NCBI RefSeq assembly: GCF_047663525.1
Contig: NC_092601.1
Location: forward strand, 15,399,501-15,463,500
From: Anas platyrhynchos
Taxonomy: Eukaryota; Chordata; Aves; Anseriformes; Anatidae
Direction: 5' to 3'
DNA: 64,000 bases
Both the position numbers and the translations under genes were made by a program. This document shows, one piece after another, positions 37,492 through 47,152 of the stretch. The notes beneath the pieces were generated by a model. The model did not search any database. It was not told where the DNA came from and saw only the letters and a list, made by a program, of their open reading frames with translations. Every line of letters starts with the position of its first letter. Position 1 is the stretch's first letter.

Positions 37492-37618
37492 ATGAGCCGC
37501 GAGTGCTCCCAGCTCCTGCCCCGCGTCTGCGCCGCCCTGGCTGACCCGCGGCAGCCCGGCTCCGACGACACCTGCCTGGAGAAGCTGCTCGACTGGCTGC
37601 GGGACCTGACGGAGCTCG
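37492..37618 (+). CDS. BRAT1: BRAT1 exon 1
   Basis: 127 bp to donor GTGAGG, ending phase 1. Encodes [20 protein letters not shown] and later [18 protein letters not shown]. If the upstream ATG is used the coding part begins at 37441. Confidence 0.92.
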
Positions 37619-40600
37619 GTGAGGGCCCGCCGGGCTCTTCCCGCCGCCGCCCGCGGGTGGCCGGGGCTCGGCTGAGGGCCAGGAAGCCTCCCCCAGGGGT
37701 GCTGCTGGCCTCCAGAACCGCTGCTGGTGCCTGAGGCCTGTACCGGGCTCCAAATAAAGCCCAGCTCCTGTCAGGGGGCTGTGTGGTACAATCATCCCGA
37801 GCCTTAGTGCTGTGGGGTTGTGGCACAAGCGCTGGCAGTGATGCTCTTTTCTGTCCCCGCTTGCTCTAGAGCCTACCCTGAACGTGGTGCAGGACAACCC
37901 CTGTCTGACAGAGTTCTTCACCTCCGTCCTGGCGCTACCAGAGCCGAGCCCGAGCATCCTCTCCTTCACTCTGCGGCTGGCTGGGTTACTTGCAGCTTCC
38001 GAAGATTGTTTCCAGCACTTGCAGGTGAGTCAGGTGCCTCAATTCTGCCTTCTCCTCTACGGAGAACTTGTGAAAATGTACCAATATTATTTCTATTTCA
38101 ATATTGCATGCACTGAACAAGTCAAGAACAGTGATACTGCTATGAAGACCTACAATCAAGTTATCCCTTCAGTTCCCACATAAAGCAGCTGTCATTTTAT
38201 TGCCATCTTGCACCAAACAGCGCTATCAATGTTGATACGTAGTACTTAGTTTCAGTGCAAAACAGTACACGGAATAACAGTATCTCTAACAGTAATTGCA
38301 AAATATCCCATATACCCAGACAGATCCTTTAGATTTAAACTGCAATAACAGATGTAGTCTTCAGGTTGAAAGGAAATCTTTGATTTCCTGCAGAAACGTG
38401 GGAACTCTGCAAAGCCTAATTTTTAACAGCAGGGTACATTTGTAGAACAAACTGGAGAATCTGAAAGGCTTTCTCCAGGGAGGAGATACATGTAACATAA
38501 AGCAGACTAATGGAATTTGTGTGTATGCAGTTTTTCCCCGGAATCTTAAGAAACAAACAATTAAGCACTTACAGTGTTTAGTCTATAAAAGACAGAGATG
38601 TTGCATTTAAGCATAAGATATGAAAGCGTGTTAGTGACTTGGATGACAGAGCAACCTCTCTGCACCCCTCAAATCCCTTTGCTTGCTGTTTACTGTGTGC
38701 ATTCTCTGTCCTCAGCAGGAGAACCTGTTGTTCAGGCTCTTTGGCACAGGTGGGACGCTGAACAGGGCAGTGTGGGAAGATGCATCTGTGCGAAGTGGCT
38801 GGGTGGAGGGCGTGCACAGCATGATGCACCACCAGCCTGCCCTCCACTTCCTCTGCAACAGTGGTGAGTACTCCCAGGACTGGTAACTCCCCAAATTCCC
38901 TCTGTCCCTTCCATTCCAGACTGTTGCTCAGGTGTTGATTGAGAGAGAGAGAGAGGAGTTTACATTATGTAAGGTAAAAAGCCATTTATCAAAAATTCTG
39001 AAGTCATTGAAAGAGAGTTGTTTTTTTATTAAATTGGTTATGTATTTAATTTTTTTTCAACAGTGAAGATGGTGCCCCTTATGGAGGGAGGAGAGGTCGA
39101 TCTTATGAAACAGAGGCTAAGAATAGCTTATTAAAAACCTTTTGTATTTTTATTTACAATTCATACCAAATTATGTTTTGGTACATTTTGGTGTAATTTT
39201 AGAGCAGAAAAACTTGGGACTCATTTCTTAATGCTTACATTTGCAGTCCCATTGTCCTTATACAGCTATTTAATTTCTTCTGCTAACAGCTTTAGATTCC
39301 CTCTATAAAGGGGTCTAGAAGACTGAATTGGTGTTAACTGTGCAGCATGTAGTCCTGGCTATATGATGGTTAAGTGGTACTGCTGCTGCAATTCCCTTTT
39401 TTTTTCTTTACTGGCTGTGTCTGCAGATGGTACAAATTCCTTCCATAAATACACTGTCGACTCTCCTAAGATTGCTAACGTTATACAGAAGTCTTCTTCT
39501 GTTCCAGAGTTACAAACACACCTGAGGATCTAAAAAAATCTCTGCTTTCTTTTGTTTGCTTGTACTTAAGGACTGGATAACTTTAAAAAGGCATTAGAGA
39601 CTACAAAATAAAATGTTAAAAAACGAAACCAAAAAAAAAGGAAAAAAAACACTACATTTAAACCCATTTGATACCTGTACTTGAATAATATGCAGTCAGA
39701 CCGCTACAAGGCTCCACAATAAGAGGGCAGCTATTTTGTTTTGTTTTTCCTTCCACTGACTTTTGCTTTGTTTTCACACAGAAGGCCTAGATGTAATCTT
39801 CACTCTGCAAGGAGATCCCAGCCTGTTTGTGGCTTCAGCTGCCAGTCAGCTTCTGGTGCACATGCTCACCCTCTCTGTAGAGTCTGAATCAACTACACCT
39901 CTCAGTGAAAAGGACTGCGACTGGCCAGCATGTGCCCAAATGATTATAAAGCATATAGAAGACTCTCTTCAGTCTGGCTCTGCCTCTCATATCAATCAGT
40001 CATTAAAGCTATTAACTAGTTTGTTTGGCAGTTGTCGAGCTACTTGGACAGAAGTACTTTGGTTACGTATAGCAAAGCAAGTAGAGTCCTTCCTGACAGA
40101 AGACTCTGTTCAAACACGGCACATGCTGGCAGATCTTTTGCTGAACATGTCAAGGTGAGGATCTACTGATCTGGTAATTAGAAATACCCATTTTCCACCA
40201 TCTGTATTAGTAAGACATATTACTTATGGTTCTCTTTCTTCACAGGTCTCCTGTGTTTTGTGACACTGAAGGCAGTTTTTGGGCATTAGTGACATCTGCT
40301 CTGGAACACTTAAGCCCAGTACAAGCAGGTCCTTTGGCAGTAGGAATTCTGAGTCTCCACAAATGGTAGGAGTTGCTGCTGTGAAATCTTTGCACTCTGC
40401 AGATGTTTGCAATGTATCTGGTGTGTTTCTAAGAGCTATTTCTTGCCTGCACTGTGTTTTCTACTATGTTGCTTAATATGTAGGATGGGTTGGCAAGAAC
40501 CAGGCAAGTAGTTAATGAGCTTCAGACACTGATAATTAGAAAGGCAGTTTTAAAGATACAAATGAAAGGAGCCAATGTCATGTATACATTTGCATCTTAT

Positions 40601-43600
40601 CTACAACCAGCCCATCTCAGAAAGAAATGCCAGACTCCTTTAACTTTGGAAGTTAGGCCAAGGTTGATCATGATGGATACAATTTGACTGTCAAATCCAA
40701 TAGTATTTGGTCAGTTTTCTCTTTCACCAAACCAAACTAGTGTAAGAACTTTCACTGCTGTCCAGCAGAAGCATACATCATGGAGACATCATGACATCAT
40801 CTCTGTCAACAGTCATAGCAAAGCTTAGGTTAGAAGGAACCAGCAGAGGTGATCTAATTCAACTGCTTACTCATTGCAGGGCTGACTTCAAAGATGGATC
40901 GTGTTGCTCAGGGCCTTCACCAGTCAAGTTCCAGGTTTCTAAAGTTTCTCTGGGCAGCTTGTTCCAGTGTTTAATCAGTCTCACTCTGAAAAATATTTTC
41001 TATATATCCAGTTGGAATCTACCCTGTTGCAATTTAAGATTATTGCCTCTTGTCTAGTTATGCATCTCTGGGAAATCTACTGGCATCTTCTCTGTAAATC
41101 CCCTTTAGGTAGTGAAAAAGCATCAAGAAAACATCAGATGTTAAACAACTATAGCACATACAGATACTGATTTACAGGCTAATTAATACCTGTGTCTTAA
41201 GTTAAGGATACTTTTTTTCTTTGACACAAAATGGCTGTCTAAACATTCTTCTTACACAGGATTCCACTCTTCATTGCTGGATGAGGCTGCTTATGAATTT
41301 CATTTCTGCTCTCCTTTCAGTTAGCCAAGGAAGATTGGAAGGCGGCTTGAATTATGATAACACACTTATTGCTGTCACACTGCTGGCTTTTTAAGAAGCC
41401 TGTGTGAAAAACATTAATCTGCTCACTGTTTGGGGACAGATGTTTGGGAAAGATTTGTAGTGTTCTTGTTATGGTAACTGCTGTTTCCTCCTTGAAGCCC
41501 ACAAGATGTGAGGATTCAGGCAATGACTGTTCTACTTCAGCCAATGGACTGTATTTTGAGAGCAGCCTCCCAGCCTCTGGAATATGCAGGTACAGTTGGG
41601 ATACAAAAGTTAGAGGCTAGTCTGCTTGCCAGTGTTTTAAATGTCTGGTGCAGGCAAAACTGGAGGAGAAAGAATAGGAGGAGTCAAGGTCAGTAGCAGT
41701 GTTTGTGCTGAAGTGCAGCATCCTGCTGACAGTTGCATTTTAAGGGTTATTCACACTGCATCACCTGAAAACTGTAACTTGAAAAATCAACTTTAAAAAT
41801 CACTATCATTTGTAGTCAGTAATAACCTGAGCTTCTCCCTTGTTTGATCCTCTAGGTTTGCTGGATGAGTCTGTTAGTGATCCCTCCACTGTCGAAAGCC
41901 TTCTGTCCTCCAAGTCATCTTGCGCTAGTCTCTTGTGTCAGACTCTTGCTCATTTGGAGAAGCTGCTGTCTCTGGTAATGTTTGGAGAAGAAAAAAGCCT
42001 GGGGGTCAAGTTGTCCTTGAAAGCTAGTATTGAGAGTAGTTACAAACATTTGCAGTAGATCTTAACACAGAGAGGAGTTGGCAGAAGGGCTTCCGTATGT
42101 TACAAAAAATAACATGTAGCATGAGTCCAAATGGGAGAGCAGTGGAACACTGAAGCTTGTAGAGAGGCACTGTACTTTCTTTTAAATCCACCTTCACAAG
42201 CTTTGTTACCATACATCCCATCTACTGCAATTACTGATCCAGCGACAAACAGACTGCACTGCTTCCCCAAGTAAAGAATCTCGTTTCACCTGTCCAGTAG
42301 TTCATTGGGAGAGAGGAAGATTACTTTTTGTACTTATTAGTATTGTGTTACCTTAAGAACACTAGAAGTTGTAATTTTTGCTGCGTCTTGACTAGAAACT
42401 CCTCCTCTGTATGCATGCTTGAAATATTTGCTGGAAACTTGCCTGTTTTTCCCCTTTCCATTAGATTCATTTGCCAGTGGATTTACCCTATACAGCTTTG
42501 CTACGTTCTTTCGTGACAATATTGCAATTCTGTAGTGGCCTCCTGATTCCAGCTACTTCTCTGGGAAGCAAGATAAGCCAAATTTTGATTGGTTGCGGCA
42601 GAGTACAGAAGTCAGCTCTGGATGCCTTGGCAGCACTTTCTGAACGGAAAGGTGAGTTAATCCTAGCTCTTCATTTTAAGTTACTTGACTAATCTATAAT
42701 CACAGAATTTTCAATCCCCCTTCACCAGTCTTTCTGAATGAAGACTATTAATTCCATTTGTTTGAAATGCATTTGGTTTTCCCCATTCTTCCTACTGTCT
42801 TGGCTAACCTTACTTTCTGTTGATAATTTAGGTCAGGTAATGCTGCATTTGAAGAAGCTTAGTGGTTGTGACAAGTTGAATATTTCTCCTTTTGAGGACT
42901 GTACTTTATTCTGTAAAACAGCATTATGATATTTCTTTCTGTGTTACAAGAGTTGAATTGTCCCCTCGTCTCAATATTGATTTTTCAGTTTGGGTTTGTT
43001 TTTTAAATGTTTCAGGCTGTGACACAGTCATAGGAAGTCTATTTGACATCCTTCTGGTATACCTGGAGAGTCCAAACACCAGCCCTACTGTGAGTATAAC
43101 ACTAAAGAAAAAGCCAATTCTATTAGCTTACCCAGTGGGATATAGTCTTAAGAAATAGTGTGACAGTAGTTGTTTCTTACCACAGTTTCTGTTAGACTAT
43201 CTGGAAGACTTGTTCTGGGTGTCTTGCGGGAAATCACTAAAATACTAGTGAGCGAGTAATGAGCCAGTAAATCTGGTGTTCCTGAAAAGACAGGAGACCT
43301 CACATCTGAGAGTAGGACCAACATACTCAACTTGATACAACCTTGCATTAATTTTTTGTTTTCTTGCTTTTTGTCCCAATGACTCGGGTGAGAAGTGCAA
43401 ATCAAAAGCTGGAGACACTACCAGTTTGTTTTTAAATTTGAGAACAGGCATTATCTAGGAGTCTGCTAGAGATGTTATAACGTTATATAAGCACTATTTA
43501 TTTGTGGCTTTCTTCTTAGTGTGGAAGCATATGTTTTGTTTCCTCTGAGAATTTCTCTGTAATCCTGAGCCAAAACAAATTTTATCTAGCGTAAAAGTAA

Positions 43601-46297
43601 CAACACTGCCTTCTGCAATATAGTAAATCTGCTTTATATTGCCTCAGGTACTGAAGAAGTCATTTCAAGCTATGTCCAAATGGTTGGCACGCTTGCCAGA
43701 AATGTCCTGCTTCAACAATCAGTGGCAAACTGAGAAGATTTTGCAAGGTAACAAAGCTATTCTAGTTAGGACAAACCACAGCTAGTGGTACATCTGAAAT
43801 CTGCTCTCACCTACCTTTCCCACTCAAAGCACTTAGGATTTGTTTATTTGCAGTTATGGTGAATTTAGGTTTATCTGCTCAGATAGTGCTTTGAAGAACT
43901 CCGGGAGAAGCACACAGCATCAACAAAAAGGATTGCATCAGATAAAATGATGCAGAGGTTGTACATAGATTGCTCCGGTTAGGTTTGTTACCTTTCATGT
44001 CCATTCAAACTTGTCACTTGGCTTTCACAGATGTGTTTCTGGTGCTTCAGAAGCGTTTGTGCAGTCCTTGTTGGGAAGTACGAGATTCTTCTCTGGAGTT
44101 CCTCACCTCCTTGATTAAAAGCATGAGAGGTATGTGCAGAAATTTAATTGTTCAGATTAGAGGAGTATTTCTTCTAATGCTGTGGAAGCCAATAAGGCTT
44201 GTGCAGCATCTCTGACCTGTAACTGCAGGGGTAAGAAAGAAAAAAAAAAAAGTTCAACCTTTTACTCTCAGATCATGATAAAAATCTGACAAGAAGATTG
44301 ATAAATTTACCCTGCTTTTCTGTAGAACTCTGATTGCTGTGTCTCCCTTAATGGTAGTTTTGGCAAGTTAAGCTGAGGGGTGTTGAGACAGTCATCTCTG
44401 TTGAGAGATATGTCAGAGGAGGTGACAGTGCTTAAGCAGATAATAACTTTCCTTCTACCGAGTTTGCTCAGCAGTGGAAACAAACAGATTCCACTCAGCA
44501 GGCTGGGGGCTGTGATATAGAAGGCTCTGAAAGCCTAGGTCTATTTTGCATGCTTTGAATTAGCTACTGCTTCTCCGCTTTACTGGTAGCTCAAGCACCG
44601 CAGTGGGTAGCACTAAGGTAACATTAATTCTCCTACAGTAGCTCTGTGATGTTAGAATAGAGGAGGATGTTGTCTCCCACTGCTGTCCCCAGGTCACAGA
44701 GGAAGTATCCAGCACACTCAGCTCTATTAGCATTCTACCCTGCAGCCTTTCCCCATGATACTGCTGTAATTGCATTTTTTTTTCTTTGCCGTATGCCTCA
44801 AAACCAATAAGGGAGGACAATATTTTTTCTACCTTTAAGCAAAAGTTTGATGGAGCTGAAGCCATGTGGCCATTTACTTGAAGCAAGTCTTTTCTCACCA
44901 TTAGAACAACTGCAGGTAGATTTGTCCAAACTCTAGCATTAAGCAGGGCTTGACTGGAAGTTGCCAAGCTGCTGCGAAACAGGAAGCCTTACACAGGGTG
45001 TCTGTGCTCCTGTGAGCAGCTGCCTGCTCTCTGCAGTGGCTCAACTCAACTGGCAGCTGTCCCTGCAGTCAGCAGGCATCGTTATATGACACAAAGAACT
45101 GTTTGCATTGGAGAAAACTTCATATTCTGAGAGAGTAAAGCCTCGCTTCTTTGGATTGCTGTCTTGCTTGCAGACCAGGATGAGTTCAAGGAGTCCCTCC
45201 TGTCTTCAGAAGTGCCAAAGCTTACAGAAAATCTTCTTGAGGATCCAGAGAGCTATGTGCGAGCGAGTGCTGTGACTGCTGTGGGACACTTGACCTTCAT
45301 TACTTACTCTCTTCCGGAGACACCTGTCGCAGGGAATCAGTACAATAAAGAGGTATGATAACTTTGTGTAGTCCACTGCAGACTCGAGCAGAACCACACA
45401 TCAGTTTACAGGTGTATTACAACTTTCTAAGTCACCTGCAGTCTACTGCAGGCATATTACACAACCATCAGTGAAAAGGGACTGAATTTTTCTGATCTAT
45501 ATATATTAGATTTTTTTGTGTGTGCATGTTCCTCCCCTCTTTGTACTTTGTCTTCTGACATTTAGGACACTACAGCAAAGCTTCAGGATATCTTGTCAAC
45601 AGACCCAGAGAGCTTTCCTCGGAGGGCTGTGATCAGCATCTTCACCAAGTGGCTGAAACAAGGCTGCACAGATCAAGCGGAAGATACAGAGAAGTTTGTC
45701 TCTAGAGTGATCCAAACTGTAGAGCGTGACTTAGACTGGGAAGTCAGAATTGGTGGCCTGGAACTGGTTGAAGTTTTCTGTGTCCAGACACTTTGCCGAG
45801 CGGGCCTTCCTAAATACCCCTCTGCTGCTGCCTCATCCACAGTCACTAGTTCCATTCAGCAGAATGAGTCGCTGCAGATATTTTGCCGAGCAAAACTGTT
45901 CAGGTTTTTGTTTTGGTCTTTGTGTGACTATGACAAGCCAGTGGGTCAGAAAGCCTGTGATATACTGCTCGTCTTAAGAGCTAGTCTCTCTCCAAGTGGC
46001 TTGCTGAAAGATTGCCAAGGAGCTGGAGATGTATCTGTTGGACATGGCATTCCTTGGTTGCAAAGGACTCTAAGGCAGGGTTCTCTGGCTCAGGACTTCC
46101 CAACAGATGGTGGTAATGGGGTGGACTTTGAAGATCCAGAGAGCATGATGCTAGCTTTGGGAACGATAGACTTAGAAGAACTACATGATGAACTAAATAA
46201 AAGTAGTGACCACATAGAGAAAAGCCCTCAGTCCCTTTTAGAGGACATCCTTGCTACTGTGGGGACCATAGACGAGAATGAAGCTGACTGTTACTAA
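37492..46297 (+). CDS. BRAT1: BRAT1, BRCA1-associated ATM activator 1; complete coding region in 13 exons
   Basis: The joined coding sequence is 2505 bp (834 residues; human about 821). Landmarks matching human BRAT1 as I recall it include [84 protein letters not shown] and the C-terminal [13 protein letters not shown]...NEADCY. The protein is an array of alpha-helical HEAT-like repeats. BRAT1 was found as a BRCA1- and ATM-binding protein in the DNA-damage response and also binds the INTS9-INTS11 endonuclease of Integrator; human loss causes lethal neonatal rigidity and seizures. Every intron is GT-AG and every phase agrees. The start at 37492 ([10 protein letters not shown]) was chosen because human begins MDPECAQLLP. 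An in-frame ATG at 37441 with a GCCGCC context would add 17 residues. Confidence 0.96.
37870..38024 (+). CDS. BRAT1: BRAT1 exon 2
   Basis: 155 bp, phase 1 to 0, acceptor GCTCTAG and donor GTGAGT. Contains [20 protein letters not shown] and [20 protein letters not shown] (human [20 protein letters not shown]). Confidence 0.95.
38716..38863 (+). CDS. BRAT1: BRAT1 exon 3 (NAGNAG acceptor)
   Basis: 148 bp, phase 0 to 1, encoding [20 protein letters not shown] and SVRSGWVEG. The acceptor reads CTCAGCAG, so use of the second AG would start the exon at 38719 and drop one glutamine. Confidence 0.93.
38941..38956. repeat. Short (GA)n repeat
   Basis: Seven GA dinucleotides ending in GG in the intron after BRAT1 exon 3. 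No further element seen in that intron (38864-39781). Confidence 0.6.
39782..40154 (+). CDS. BRAT1: BRAT1 exon 4
   Basis: 373 bp, phase 1 to 2, acceptor TTCACACAG and donor GTGAGG. Contains [20 protein letters not shown] and [20 protein letters not shown], both close to human. Confidence 0.97.
40246..40365 (+). CDS. BRAT1: BRAT1 exon 5
   Basis: 120 bp, phase 2 to 2, acceptor TTCTTCACAG. Encodes [20 protein letters not shown] and [12 protein letters not shown] (human [20 protein letters not shown] and GPLALGILKLEH). Confidence 0.95.
40812..41115 (-). mobile_element. CR1 copy in BRAT1 intron 5
   Basis: Antisense CR1. The plus strand reads like its complement: CTTAGGTTAGAAGGAACC, CAGGTTTCTAAAGTTTCTC, TTCCAGTGTTTAATCAGTCTC, ACCCTGTTGCAATTTAAG and GCCTCTTGTCTAGTTATG. 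It is well diverged, so an old insertion, within the intron between exons 5 and 6. Confidence 0.85.
41498..41589 (+). CDS. BRAT1: BRAT1 exon 6
   Basis: 92 bp, phase 2 to 1, encoding [20 protein letters not shown] and [10 protein letters not shown] (human [20 protein letters not shown]). Donor GTACAG. Confidence 0.94.
41856..41974 (+). CDS. BRAT1: BRAT1 exon 7
   Basis: 119 bp, phase 1 to 0, encoding [20 protein letters not shown] and [19 protein letters not shown]. Acceptor CCTCTAG, donor GTAATG. Confidence 0.96.
42465..42651 (+). CDS. BRAT1: BRAT1 exon 8
   Basis: 187 bp, phase 0 to 1, encoding [20 protein letters not shown] and [19 protein letters not shown] (human CVRVQRAALDFLGTLSQ). The first third is poorly conserved; splice sites are strong. 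Confidence 0.93.
43016..43089 (+). CDS. BRAT1: BRAT1 exon 9
   Basis: 74 bp, phase 1 to 0, encoding [20 protein letters not shown] and TSPT (human ALAVLLECLESPGSSPT). Donor GTGAGT. Confidence 0.94.
43648..43747 (+). CDS. BRAT1: BRAT1 exon 10
   Basis: 100 bp, phase 0 to 1, encoding [20 protein letters not shown] (human VLKKAFQATLRWLLSSPKT). Acceptor GCCTCAG, donor GTAACA. Confidence 0.95.
44031..44129 (+). CDS. BRAT1: BRAT1 exon 11
   Basis: 99 bp, phase 1 to 1, encoding [20 protein letters not shown] and LTSLIKSMR, one of the best-conserved stretches. The following intron (44130-45173) holds nothing recognised. Confidence 0.97.
45174..45352 (+). CDS. BRAT1: BRAT1 exon 12
   Basis: 179 bp, phase 1 to 0, encoding [20 protein letters not shown], a HEAT-like helix pair, then a variable segment to YNKE. 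Donor GTATGA. Confidence 0.97.
45566..46297 (+). CDS. BRAT1: BRAT1 exon 13 (last, stop codon)
   Basis: 732 bp, entered in phase 0, stop TAA at 46295-46297. Contains [58 protein letters not shown] and the tail [20 protein letters not shown] ending NEADCY. Human ends EADCY, so the extreme C-terminus is preserved. Confidence 0.98.
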   Translation, partial: DTTAKLQDILSTDPESFPRRAVISIFTKWLKQGCTDQAEDTEKFVSRVIQTVERDLDWEVRIGGLELVEVFCVQTLCRAGLPKYPSAAASSTVTSSIQQNESLQIFCRAKLFRFLFWSLCDYDKPVGQKACDILLVLRASLSPSGLLKDCQGAGDVSVGHGIPWLQRTLRQGSLAQDFPTDGGNGVDFEDPESMMLALGTIDLEELHDELNKSSDHIEKSPQSLLEDILATVGTIDENEADCY

Positions 46298-46522
46298 AGA
46301 CATGTTTTGCTCTGAGGAAATAGTGCTGAAACAGTTCTATTCCGGAAGAGAATTTTTGCTACCAGTCTTCAGTCTTTCTTGAGAGGAGATCAAAAAAGCG
46401 TTACTCTGAATGGAGAAAAGGATGGTTTTGTTAGCTGTGAAGAGGTTAGAAAATCTTTGCTTTAATACTGATGATTTTGTTTTAAGTACAGTCTCTAAGG
46501 AATTGATCTGCATTTTTTCTAA

Positions 46523-46532
46523 AATAAATAAA
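46523..46532 (+). promoter_or_regulatory. BRAT1: BRAT1 poly(A) signals (overlapping AATAAA)
   Basis: AATAAATAAA gives two overlapping canonical hexamers about 225 bp after the stop codon. A T/GT-rich stretch follows (TTTGTTCTGTTTTTTTAAG), as expected downstream of a cleavage site. This implies a short 3' UTR. Confidence 0.8.
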
Positions 46533-47122
46533 TTCATTTGTTCTGTTTTTTTAAGTTGTATGTATCTTAAGAAAGCACCAGACCCTGCCTACATAAAGAA
46601 ACACTTTAAAAACCAAAACAGTGAATGAAAACAAGATGTTGCATGCTCCTTTTTGAGCCAGAGTATCTAAACCTGATCAAGACTTGTCTTTAAGAAATTC
46701 TTTTTTGTTTTTTACCTTGTCCATATCTCCATTCTAGAAACAAGAATTCTCAAGTTCCCTGCTATGTTTTGAGGCCCACACAGGAAGGTAGCATTCAGAG
46801 AGTCAAGTGTACTGATTACAAATGTTCTTTCATAAAGAAAGATAATGTTCACGTACCAGTTCAATCTCGGCAATGACACTAAAAAAGCTGACATTAATTG
46901 AAGCTAGAAGCAAGTTTATTTTGTTGAATTTTTCAAGTGCTCATATTTTGCATTCCTGAAGAACTAATATAGCTTTTAAGTAGTATGAGAAATCGACACC
47001 TGCAGCTTTTCCTATCAGAAAATAGATCCATCCTTAGCTTTGGTTAAAAAACAAACAAACCACCACCACCACCAATTAGAAAACAGCAGCTGCAGGGAGA
47101 ATGGCAACATTCTGAGGGGAAC

Positions 47123-47152
47123 TTTTTTTTTTTTTAAAAAAAAAAAAAAAAA
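47123..47152. repeat. T13-A17 palindromic run
   Basis: Thirteen T are followed directly by seventeen A. Either a simple A/T repeat or two abutting opposite tails; no element is attached on either side. Confidence 0.7.

Larger units (their letters stand above)
36880..37720. promoter_or_regulatory. Divergent CpG-island promoter of IQCE and BRAT1
   Basis: A GC- and CpG-dense block carries the first coding exons of both genes head to head. IQCE starts leftward at 37023 and BRAT1 rightward at 37441 or 37492, leaving about 420-470 bp between start codons. No TATA box is visible. The block holds a consensus RFX X-box, an array of three X-box-like repeats and a direct repeat of a MYB-type CAACGG motif (listed separately). 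The head-to-head arrangement is the same in human. Confidence 0.9.

Noticed and set aside
36919-37969. Long open frames (up to 271 codons) on both strands across the IQCE/BRAT1 promoter
   Set aside because: They are composition-driven shadows overlapping the true BRAT1 exon 1 and IQCE exon 1, and give Pro/Arg/Ala-rich nonsense without homology.
38716-38914. Overlapping ORFs on both strands near BRAT1 exon 3
   Set aside because: Only the plus frame continuing BRAT1 has homology and consistent splice phases; the others are shadows.
47123-47152. T13-A17 palindrome as a possible terminator or pair of retrogene tails
   Set aside because: No adjacent retro-copied sequence or direct repeats, and homopolymers of this kind occur many times in the window.
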